A stretch of DNA of 15,537 nucleotides. Origin: Aestuarierythrobacter sp037968495. Lineage in GTDB: Bacteria; Pseudomonadota; Alphaproteobacteria; Sphingomonadales; Sphingomonadaceae. The DNA lies in contig JBBKVP010000018.1 of assembly GCA_037968495.1 (NCBI GenBank), forward strand, positions 1 to 15,537, in the 5' to 3' direction. The notes under the pieces are model-generated. The model was not told the origin of the DNA and searched no databases. It saw only the letters and a list, made by a program, of their open reading frames with translations. Each line of letters opens with the position of its first letter. The stretch's first letter is position 1. A program made the translations under genes and the position numbers. Positions 1 to 6,137 of this stretch are shown here, one piece after another.

Positions 1-36
1 GTTATAGAGGGGCGAGCAATGCTTCGGGCGGGATGA
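1..36 (+). CDS. possible 3' end of an upstream gene (partial)
   Basis: The frame beginning at base 1 is open and ends at a TGA at 34-36, which overlaps the ATG at 33 in the classic ATGA arrangement used by coupled bacterial genes. Only about eleven codons are visible, so no product can be named. The alternative is that this is simply untranslated leader of the TonB gene, whose own frame is also open back to the window edge. Confidence 0.25.
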   Translation, partial: VIEGRAMLRAG

Positions 37-791
37 TTAATTTGGTTAACGAACAGCAATCTGGTGAGGCAGTCCGGACAGGCTATGCGCCGCGCAAGAA
101 AGTGCGCGCAGGCCCGCTTATTGTGGTGGCTTTGATCCATGCGGTTGTCGGATATGGGCTTGTTAAGGCCTTCGCGCCGGGTCTGACTGCTGCGGTTGAG
201 CGAGAGGTTCTGTCACCCTTCACAGTCACCATTACGACGCCTGAGCCGGAACCTACGCCGCCGCCAGCCCCTGAGCCGGTGCCGGATGAAGGTGCCGCCG
301 CGCCTCCCGGCAAAAAGGCGACACCGCGCGAGGTTGTTGCGCCGAAACCGAATATTCCTCTGAAACGCGACAAGCCTGCGCCCAAGACGTCATCGACTGG
401 CATAGCCAATAATTCCGGTGCGACCGATGCTGGAACAGGCACGGGCGCGGGGGGAACCGGTGATGGAACGGGCAGTGGCAACAGCGGGAACGGACAGGGC
501 AATGGCTATCAAAAGCTGCAGAAAACCGCTGGCGATATCAACTCTGCGCGCGATTATCCCAAGAAAACCCGCAAGCTGCGTCTGGGCAAGAGCGTCACGA
601 TCTTGCTGACCGTCGGCACGGATGGCCGCGTGAGCAATTGCCGTGTGACTACGCCTAGCCCGGACAGCGAAGCCGATGCGATCACTTGCCAGCTGGCGCA
701 GGAGCGTTTTCGCTTCAAGCCGGCGACGAATGGGCGGGGCGAGGCGGTTGTGGGCAAGTATGCTTGGCAGCAGCGTTGGTTTACGCCTTAG
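33..791 (+). CDS. TonB-type energy transducer protein
   Basis: This 252-residue protein has the three-part build of TonB. There is a short basic cytoplasmic start (RKK at 21-23) and a single membrane anchor at about residues 28-48. A periplasmic spacer follows, first Pro/Glu-rich (about 70-92), then Gly/Thr/Asn-rich (about 135-158). The C-terminal TonB fold runs from about 185 to 250, with a TVGTDGRVSNCRV strand and an RFRFKPA motif. TonB proteins couple the proton-motive force, through ExbB/ExbD, to outer-membrane TonB-dependent receptors. No exbB, exbD or receptor gene is in the window, so the partner is unknown. Two cysteines (203 and 219) in the C-terminal domain could form a periplasmic disulfide. 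The ATG at 33 is the first plausible start; a GGGCGGG run lies just upstream. Family is clear; which TonB paralogue is not. Confidence 0.82.
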   Translation: MINLVNEQQSGEAVRTGYAPRKKVRAGPLIVVALIHAVVGYGLVKAFAPGLTAAVEREVLSPFTVTITTPEPEPTPPPAPEPVPDEGAAAPPGKKATPREVVAPKPNIPLKRDKPAPKTSSTGIANNSGATDAGTGTGAGGTGDGTGSGNSGNGQGNGYQKLQKTAGDINSARDYPKKTRKLRLGKSVTILLTVGTDGRVSNCRVTTPSPDSEADAITCQLAQERFRFKPATNGRGEAVVGKYAWQQRWFTP

Positions 792-853
792 GCAGGTTCA
801 CGAAAACGGCACCTTTTTGTGCCAGGGCCGACGTATGATCCCGGCGCATGATT

Positions 854-860
854 AAGGTGA
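854..860 (+). promoter_or_regulatory. Shine-Dalgarno deciding the manC start
   Basis: AAGGTGA sits 5 nt before the ATG at 866 and lies inside the longer reading frame that begins at 848. No comparable site precedes 848, so 866 is the better start. Confidence 0.5.
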
Positions 861-865
861 CTGAA

Positions 866-1900
866 ATGGGTAAGATAATTCCAGTGGTTCTGTGCGGGGG
901 CAGCGGTACGCGCCTGTGGCCGCTGAGCCGCCCTTCGCGCCCGAAGCCTTTCTTGCCCCTGATTGGCGAGACTACGCTTTTCGAAGCGACCTTGAAGCGA
1001 GCGTCAGACCCCGAATTGTTCGCGAAACCCGTCATTGTCGCGGGCGCTGCCCATCTCGAGCATATTCAGTCCCAACTCGGCGAGGCTGCCGATTCCGAAA
1101 TCATTGTTGAGCCAGCGGCTCGTAACACTGCGCCCGCAATCGCGCTCGCGGCTGCAAGATTGTCCGCCGATGCTGTGATGCTGGTGTGTCCGTCAGATCA
1201 TCATATCGCCGATGGTGCTGCCTTTGTCGAAGCGGCGGAGCAAGCATCGGAGCTGGCACAGAGGGGCTTTTTGGTCGCCTTCGGTATTGCCGCATCCAGC
1301 CCCGAAACGGGCTATGGCTATCTGAAGCAAGGCGCGGCGCTTGGCGGGGGCTACCGCATCGCCCAATTCGTCGAGAAGCCTGATCTCGCGAGTGCGCAGC
1401 AATTCCTAGAGGCAGGCGATTACTGCTGGAACGGCGGTCTATTTGCCTTCCGCGCAGGCGATTTCCTGGCTGAACTCAAAGCGCACCGTCCGGCGATGCA
1501 TTCAGCGGTTCTGGCGGCTACTGAAAACGGACAATCGGATGGTCATCTGTTCCACCCCAATGAAGCCGCATTCAGCGCGATTGAAGGCGAGTCAGTCGAT
1601 TATGCGGTTATGGAGAATACGGACCAAGCGGCTATGGTCCCGGCAGCGATGGGCTGGTCGGATATCGGAAACTGGCAGGCTTTGCATGAAGCGCAGCAGC
1701 GTGACGAGCACGGCAACACCTCAAGCGGACCCGCTGATCTGGTGGACTGCAGCAATGTGATGGTTCGAAGCGACGGCCCGCGTGTTTCGGCGGTCGGGTT
1801 GGAAGATATTGTCATTGTCGTCGAGGGCGATGAGGTCCTTGTCACCACTCATGCAGGCGCACAGTTGGTGGGCAAGCTGAAGGGCGCATCGGGCAAATGA
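866..1900 (+). CDS. manC: mannose-1-phosphate guanylyltransferase, single-domain
   Basis: Makes GDP-mannose from mannose-1-phosphate and GTP for polysaccharide and glycan synthesis in the cytoplasm. The nucleotidyltransferase signature GGSGTRLWPLSR lies at about residues 11-22 with the conserved PKPF lysine just after it. Further family motifs are PSDHHI (about 109-114), the FVEKPD sugar-binding motif (about 168-173), WNGGLFAF (about 188-195) and GWSDIGNW (about 263-270). At 344 residues it has the transferase domain but lacks the C-terminal isomerase half of bifunctional ManC/AlgA proteins (about 470 residues); that activity is supplied by the next gene. I prefer the ATG at 866 over the ATG at 848: AAGGTGA at 854-860 is a well-placed Shine-Dalgarno for 866, and the product then begins with the usual MxKIIPVVLCGG. 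A TATGAT box at 834-839 could be a -10 element, but no convincing -35 is seen. Confidence 0.93.
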   Translation: MGKIIPVVLCGGSGTRLWPLSRPSRPKPFLPLIGETTLFEATLKRASDPELFAKPVIVAGAAHLEHIQSQLGEAADSEIIVEPAARNTAPAIALAAARLSADAVMLVCPSDHHIADGAAFVEAAEQASELAQRGFLVAFGIAASSPETGYGYLKQGAALGGGYRIAQFVEKPDLASAQQFLEAGDYCWNGGLFAFRAGDFLAELKAHRPAMHSAVLAATENGQSDGHLFHPNEAAFSAIEGESVDYAVMENTDQAAMVPAAMGWSDIGNWQALHEAQQRDEHGNTSSGPADLVDCSNVMVRSDGPRVSAVGLEDIVIVVEGDEVLVTTHAGAQLVGKLKGASGK

Positions 1901-2712
1901 CCAAGTCTCCGCTCCTTTCAACACGCATGGTCGAGAAGGTTTGGGGCCGCGAAACGCTGCCCCCACCATTCGCAGCGCCGGCCGGGAAGCGGATAGGCGA
2001 GATTTGGTTCGAACCGCCTGCCGTGCTTGAGGCATTGATGGTCAAATACCTCTTCACCAGCGAAAAGCTTTCGATTCAGGTCCATCCTGATACCGCTTTG
2101 GCGCGGGCGGCTGGAGTAGGCACTTCTGGCAAAGACGAATGCTGGTTAGTGATTGACGCCGATGAGGGAGCCACCCTGGGCGTCGGCTTCCGTGAAGCAG
2201 CCTCTAAAGAGCGTATTCGCAAGGCGGCTCTCGATGGTTCAATCGAACAGATGGTTGAATGGCATCCGGTTGAACAGGGCGACTTCTTCTATATTCCCGC
2301 CGGAACGATCCATGCGATCGGGCCTGGCGTTAGCCTGATCGAAGTGCAGCAGAATACCGACATTACCTACCGCCTGTATGATTATGGCCGCCCGCGTGAA
2401 TTGCACCTTGATCGCGGCATCGAAGCGGTTCGCGGTGAGCCCTATCCGGCGCAGTTGCGGCAGAAACTTGGCGGATCAGGGTCGGCGGCTTTGGTCGATG
2501 GGCCATTCTTCCGATTGGACCGAATTCAGGGAATGCCGAAGCGGGACATGGCTTCCAGTCACGCCGGTCCGGTGCTTGTTCTTCCGCTGGATCAGGCGCT
2601 GAGCGTAGGCGGAGAGACGGTCAAGGCGGGTGAATGCGCGATTGCAGGATCAGTTGCCGATATTGAAATTGACGCCGCGCATCACGCGCTCATTGCATCG
2701 TCTTGCGGCTAA
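1897..2712 (+). CDS. manA: class I mannose-6-phosphate isomerase
   Basis: Interconverts fructose-6-phosphate and mannose-6-phosphate, the first committed step towards GDP-mannose. The 271-residue protein is a compact cupin-type PMI. Expected zinc ligands are visible: Q61 and H63 in LSIQVHPD, E81 in GKDECW, and H139 in IPAGTIHAIG. The catalytic-arginine region NTDITYRLYDYGR is at about 153-165. It is shorter than E. coli or eukaryotic type I PMIs (about 390-420 residues), as is common for this bacterial branch. Its ATG overlaps the manC stop by 4 nt (ATGA at 1897-1900), so translation is probably coupled. The phosphomannomutase needed between the two steps is not in the window. The stop is one base from that of the convergent response-regulator gene. 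Confidence 0.92.
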   Translation: MTKSPLLSTRMVEKVWGRETLPPPFAAPAGKRIGEIWFEPPAVLEALMVKYLFTSEKLSIQVHPDTALARAAGVGTSGKDECWLVIDADEGATLGVGFREAASKERIRKAALDGSIEQMVEWHPVEQGDFFYIPAGTIHAIGPGVSLIEVQQNTDITYRLYDYGRPRELHLDRGIEAVRGEPYPAQLRQKLGGSGSAALVDGPFFRLDRIQGMPKRDMASSHAGPVLVLPLDQALSVGGETVKAGECAIAGSVADIEIDAAHHALIASSCG

Positions 2713-2713
2713 A

Positions 2714-3079
2714 TCAGTTTGCCGGTTCCGGCACAGCCGCCAGAGCGCGGCGCAGGTCAGCGCTCATATAAGGCTTTAGAATAACCCCGATTGCGCCGAG
2801 TTCCACCAATTTGTCGGTCAATTCGTCATGGCCGGTCGCAAAGATGAAATTCACGCCCAACTCCCGCAGCTTCATGGCAACTGGTTCGCTCGTCTCACCT
2901 TCGAGACTGTAATCGAGGATGGCGAAATCAGGCCTGCGTTCGGCAATGGCGCTCATGGCTTCGGGGACGTTGGCGGCGATCCTGACCTTATCTACGCCGA
3001 GGTCCTGCAAGCAGTGCTCGACATTGATCACAATCATCAAATTGTCTTCGACGAATAGTACATCACGGGGCATTGGCAT
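2714..3079 (-). CDS. single-domain response regulator (receiver only)
   Basis: A 121-residue CheY-like receiver with no output domain. The phosphorylation site is complete: acidic pair E11/D12 (FVEDN), phospho-acceptor D56 (AILDYSL), switch threonine T82 (FATGHD) and K102 with cis-proline context (ILKPY). Such stand-alone receivers act by phospho-dependent protein contacts or as phosphorelay intermediates. No histidine kinase or phosphotransferase is adjacent, so it is an orphan here. The start at 3079 is chosen because AAGGAAG lies 4 nt upstream (3084-3090 on the minus strand). An ATG at 3073 is also possible, with a 10-nt spacer. The open frame upstream of 3079 encodes a Cys/Arg-rich stretch unlike any receiver and is rejected. 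The gene ends one base from manA, with no visible hairpin. Confidence 0.88.
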   Translation of the reverse strand: MPMPRDVLFVEDNLMIVINVEHCLQDLGVDKVRIAANVPEAMSAIAERRPDFAILDYSLEGETSEPVAMKLRELGVNFIFATGHDELTDKLVELGAIGVILKPYMSADLRRALAAVPEPAN

Positions 3080-3154
3080 GGGGCTTCCTTGGGTTTTTTT
3101 GCTTCGACGGCAGTGCGCTGCTCCGCGCATTACGCAGGCTGAGACGCACCCCGA

Positions 3155-3182
3155 TTGCCCCATTCGCAGAATCTCATATATT
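3155..3182 (+). promoter_or_regulatory. candidate sigma70-like promoter for the DUF2721 gene
   Basis: TTGCCC (3155-3160) and TATATT (3177-3182) are separated by 16 nt in the divergent gap between the receiver gene and the DUF2721 gene. It would give an untranslated leader of about 90 nt. Pattern match only. Confidence 0.35.
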
Positions 3183-3277
3183 GACGCTTGCCGCAATCGC
3201 ACCCCATCTCCCGCCTGCAACGCTTTGGCCGGAATTTCGCGGGTAAGCCGTTCTACTTAGACAGGAAACGCCGTTTT

Positions 3278-3724
3278 ATGATCGCCCAAACCATCCAACT
3301 GGCCCTTGCGCCCGTGTTCGTCCTAGTGGCGATTGGTAACATTATGAATATATTGACTAGCCGCCTCGCGCGGGTGGTTGATCGGTCACGCGAGCTGCAG
3401 GCGCGTCATGCTGAAACTGATGGTGACGAACATGACATGGTGGTGCTGGAAATCCGTCAGCTCGATCGCCGGATTACTCTGATCGGCGTTGCTCTCCGCC
3501 TTCTGGTGCTTAGCGGCCTGACCATCGGCATGACGGTTGCGATTTTGTTTATGCAGGACTTCTCGTCACTGGACTTGCAACTGGTTGCAGCGGGCGCGTT
3601 CCTGCTCGCTATCGGTCTGCTAATGTGGGCATTGTTGCTGTTCCTGCGCGAAACGCAGGTCGCGGCGAATGCACTCAAAATCCCTGAGACTTATCTCGAG
3701 AAAGATCGGAAAATCGGTCGCTGA
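3278..3724 (+). CDS. DUF2721 family small membrane protein
   Basis: A 148-residue integral membrane protein. The N-terminal segment (about residues 4-23) is hydrophobic and runs into the charged helix SRLARVVDRSRELQ, the pattern I associate with DUF2721. Two further membrane helices lie at about 67-86 and 95-120, and the tail is basic. No enzymatic or transport motif is visible, and the family has no established function that I know. The start at 3278 follows an AGGAA at 3263-3267 (10-nt spacing) and yields the family's usual MIAQTIQL-type beginning. The longer frame from 3188 has no such support. It is divergent from the receiver gene, so the two could share control. Its stop directly abuts that of the next minus-strand gene. 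Confidence 0.75.
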   Translation: MIAQTIQLALAPVFVLVAIGNIMNILTSRLARVVDRSRELQARHAETDGDEHDMVVLEIRQLDRRITLIGVALRLLVLSGLTIGMTVAILFMQDFSSLDLQLVAAGAFLLAIGLLMWALLLFLRETQVAANALKIPETYLEKDRKIGR

Positions 3725-4021
3725 TCAGCTCAGCAGCTTCTGTCCCTGCTTCTTCATCGCCGCTTCGATAACTGGCTGAACGAAACTGAGTGCCATGGGC
3801 AGATCGACTGACAGCACCATGCGGTTGTCTTCGATCTCAACCTTGCCGACTAGATTTTGGCCCATGGCGGTAATCGTCATGTCCATTTGGTCCTCGCTTG
3901 ACCAATCGGTGGTGATTTCAGCCATGCCGCCTGGGATGTGATCGGCGATTTCATGGCTGCGCTCACGCAGGCGGCGGCGGACTTCTTCCTTGGGAAGGTC
4001 ATGTGAAATCGGCACTTGCAT
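3725..4021 (-). CDS. polyhydroxyalkanoic acid system family protein
   Basis: A 98-residue cytosolic protein resembling the PHA_gran_rgn family (polyhydroxyalkanoic acid system proteins). It begins MQVPISHDLPKEEVRRRLRER, where an Ile-x-His-x-Leu start followed by a basic helix is typical. Alternating strands follow (DMTITAMGQNLVGKVEIEDNRMVLSVDLP), then a C-terminal amphipathic helix. Members are often found near PHA synthesis genes and are thought to act in granule regulation or assembly. No PHA synthase, phasin or depolymerase gene is in this window, so the name reflects family likeness only. It lies 3 nt downstream of the XpaC-like gene in the same direction and could be the last gene of that transcript. 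Confidence 0.72.
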   Translation of the reverse strand: MQVPISHDLPKEEVRRRLRERSHEIADHIPGGMAEITTDWSSEDQMDMTITAMGQNLVGKVEIEDNRMVLSVDLPMALSFVQPVIEAAMKKQGQKLLS

Positions 4022-4024
4022 GGA

Positions 4025-4771
4025 TTAACTCTCCGAGGAAGTTTCTTCGTTTTCGCCGTAGCGATAATCGAGATAACGGGTCCGAACGGCCAGATCATCG
4101 AGCGCGCCGTCGGCAAGCTGCCGAGTTACCTCGTCGATTTCCTTGCTGATCCGCCCAAGGCTCTCGGTGACCTGCTTGTCCGGCGTAGCGCCCGCGCGCT
4201 CTTCCTGCCGCAAATGGGCGGGGATTTTGCGGTAGCTGTCGATGGTTTCGGGCAGATGTTCGCCTACCAGCTTGCGCACATCGCGCGCGGCAGGATGGTT
4301 CTGGTCGATGCTTTCCAGCTGCAGACCCAATGCATCTAGCTGAACGCCCAGATCTTCGACGATCTTCACGGCTGGCGCGGGAAGTGCAGGGCGCTGGGCC
4401 TCCAGCCACAGCTCAGTATTGCCGACCATTTTGCGGACATCGCCCTTATTCAGATTCTCGCGGCGGGGAACCTTCATTTTGGGGAAGTAGCTGAACGCGC
4501 CAATCGCTGCCACGACTGCAAGGAAAGTCACGACAATCCCTGTGAAACCAATCCCATCGATAATCAGACCGGCCACCATCGCGGCTACGATGATACCGGT
4601 TACGGCCATGACCAATGCGCCGATCTTCTTCTTGAAGTGGTTGCGTTTCAATTGGGCAGAGCCCTGACCGATGGAATCAGCTGGCCGGTGATAGCCGCCT
4701 TCGCGGTTCACCTGCAGAGATGTTCCGGCAGCCCTCAGGATGCGGTCGCTTTCGTTGGTCGTGTCACTCAT
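4025..4771 (-). CDS. XpaC-like two-TM membrane protein (TelA partner)
   Basis: A 248-residue protein with a hydrophilic, basic N-terminus (1-49), two adjacent membrane helices (about 50-71 and 74-96) and a mainly helical cytoplasmic domain (about 105-248). The segment EHLPETIDSYRKIP (about 171-184) resembles the LPxT-type helix of the XpaC family, named for 5-bromo-4-chloroindolyl phosphate hydrolysis. No phosphatase active site is visible, so a hydrolase role should not be assumed. In Bacillus, xpaC lies next to the telA-like gene yaaN, and here the gene shares one base with the telA stop (TGATG at 4769-4773). That context strongly supports the pairing and implies translational coupling. The sequence likeness is moderate, hence the confidence. 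Confidence 0.62.
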   Translation of the reverse strand: MSDTTNESDRILRAAGTSLQVNREGGYHRPADSIGQGSAQLKRNHFKKKIGALVMAVTGIIVAAMVAGLIIDGIGFTGIVVTFLAVVAAIGAFSYFPKMKVPRRENLNKGDVRKMVGNTELWLEAQRPALPAPAVKIVEDLGVQLDALGLQLESIDQNHPAARDVRKLVGEHLPETIDSYRKIPAHLRQEERAGATPDKQVTESLGRISKEIDEVTRQLADGALDDLAVRTRYLDYRYGENEETSSES

Positions 4772-5976
4772 CAGCTATCGAGGCTCAATAAGGATGGCTC
4801 GCTGACTGACTTGGCAGCTTGGGCCTGACCTTCGGCGCGGGCGATATATCCCTTAGACTTCTCGACTTCGCCTGACAGTACTTCGACCGTCTGCTTCATG
4901 GAATCGAGCGCTTTCAACTTGAAAGTATCGACCTCGTCCATCGTGTCATAGATGTTCTGGAAGGCGCGCTGCAGCGTTTCCATCGGGATAGTGCTGCTGG
5001 CCGCCTGTTCGTGGATCTTGCCGGTCTGCTCGCGCAGCAATGTACCGGTGGAATCGATGATCCCTGCGGTCGTACTGTTGAGCGCAGTAATCTGTTGCAG
5101 AACAAGGCGCTGGTTGGTCATCGCCTGCGCGACAGTCACAGCGGTGCGGAGCGCGCCGACGGTGGTGGTTCCAGCGCGGTCTACGCCTTTGACCAGTTCG
5201 ACATTGTTCTTCTTGACCAGATCAAGCGCGAGATATCCCTGCACGCTCACGGCCATCTGCGTGAGCAAATCCTGCGTGCGCTGGCGGACATAAAACAGCG
5301 CAGTTTCGCGGATAGCCTTGGCCTTCTGCGGGTCGGTCGCATCCAAATCCTCGGCCTTTTCTTCAAGCCGGCCATCAAGTGTCTTGGAAATGTGGATCAT
5401 CTGTTCCAGATTACCCATCGCCTCCCACAATTTGGCTCGCTCCTGTTCGATAGAGGCATTGTCCATGATGAGCTCGTCCTTGCCGCTTTCCAGCCGGGCC
5501 AGGATCGCCTGAATGTGGTTCTGACTGCTTTTGTAGCTGTCGAAGTATTTCTTCATACTACCGCCGAACGGAATGATCCCGAACAGCTTGCGTCCGCGCA
5601 TCTTGCCTTTGCGGCCCGGATCGAGGTCTTCAACTGTCCGGCGCAGTTCCGCCAGATCGCTGCCGACGCCGCTTTCCTGATCCATCGCGCGGACCGGGCG
5701 GTCTAGGAAACGGTTGGACATGCGCGCCGCGGCGGCAATTTCCTTGCGGCCCATATTGGTCAGCTGATCGACCTTCTGGCCGAATTCCGGCGAATTGGCA
5801 TCTGCCGCGAGCAACTCGTCGACATAGCTGTCGACCTTGGTCGCCAGAGCGGACTTCTTCTCGTCCGACACGGGAACAAGACCAGCGGCCTTATCTACGG
5901 TTACCGTAGGCACGGGCTCGGGCGGGGTCAGTTCGAAATCGGTTACCGTTTTTGTCTCGGTCGATGGAGTAGCCAT
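4771..5976 (-). CDS. toxic anion resistance protein, TelA family
   Basis: A 401-residue, highly charged, mostly helical cytosolic protein with the TelA/KlaA layout. A disordered Thr/Pro/Val-rich start (about 1-35) is followed by a helical bundle with an FGIIPFGGSMKKYFDSYKSSQNHI segment, split here as FGIIPFGGSMKKYF then DSYKSSQNHI. The typical YVRQRTQDLLTQMAVSVQGYLALDLVKKNN region follows (YVRQRTQDLLTQM, then YLALDLVKKNN), and then TTVGALRTAVTVAQAMTNQR. The family is named for plasmid RK2 tellurite resistance, but chromosomal copies are tied more loosely to envelope or toxic-compound stress and their mechanism is unknown. I place the start at the ATG at 5976 because upstream codons give a Cys/Phe-rich run that overlaps the promoter. 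The Shine-Dalgarno (GAAAGAG) is weak and distant. It is the first gene of a unit with the XpaC-like gene. Confidence 0.85.
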   Translation of the reverse strand: MATPSTETKTVTDFELTPPEPVPTVTVDKAAGLVPVSDEKKSALATKVDSYVDELLAADANSPEFGQKVDQLTNMGRKEIAAAARMSNRFLDRPVRAMDQESGVGSDLAELRRTVEDLDPGRKGKMRGRKLFGIIPFGGSMKKYFDSYKSSQNHIQAILARLESGKDELIMDNASIEQERAKLWEAMGNLEQMIHISKTLDGRLEEKAEDLDATDPQKAKAIRETALFYVRQRTQDLLTQMAVSVQGYLALDLVKKNNVELVKGVDRAGTTTVGALRTAVTVAQAMTNQRLVLQQITALNSTTAGIIDSTGTLLREQTGKIHEQAASSTIPMETLQRAFQNIYDTMDEVDTFKLKALDSMKQTVEVLSGEVEKSKGYIARAEGQAQAAKSVSEPSLLSLDS

Positions 5977-6025
5977 GTCTGTATTTACTCTTTCTTCTGT
6001 CAGCGTGCGCACACGATACCGTACT

Positions 6026-6054
6026 GTATTAGGAAAATAACACACAAGTTTCAA
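6026..6054 (-). promoter_or_regulatory. sigma70-like promoter of telA
   Basis: Read on the minus strand, TTGAAA (6049-6054) and TAATAC (6026-6031) are separated by exactly 17 nt, and lie about 50 nt upstream of the telA start. This is the best promoter match in the window. An 8-bp palindrome GTGCGCAC (6005-6012) lies just downstream and would fall in the leader. Confidence 0.6.
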
Positions 6055-6137
6055 GGACACTGTTGGACAGAAATGCCTTGGGTGCAAGATTGCTATGCCT
6101 TAACCTGCCTCGCTAGACCGCCGGGACTGGGGAAATA

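Noticed and set aside
83..502. 139-aa Pro/Val-rich minus-strand reading frame opposite the TonB gene
   Set aside because: It is the antisense shadow of the Pro- and Gly-rich spacer; its low complexity follows from that, and there is no ribosome site.
808..823. GGCAC-cttttt-GTGCC hairpin between tonB and manC
   Set aside because: The stem is only 5 bp and the T run lies in the loop rather than after the stem on the coding strand, so terminator function is doubtful.
3080..3220. 47-codon N-terminal extension of the response regulator
   Set aside because: The extra residues are Cys/Arg-rich and unlike a receiver, while a good AAGGAAG marks the start at 3079; the region also carries the divergent promoter.
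5011..5706. 231-aa plus-strand reading frame inside telA
   Set aside because: Antisense shadow of a clear TelA coding region, with no start signals and no recognisable motif.
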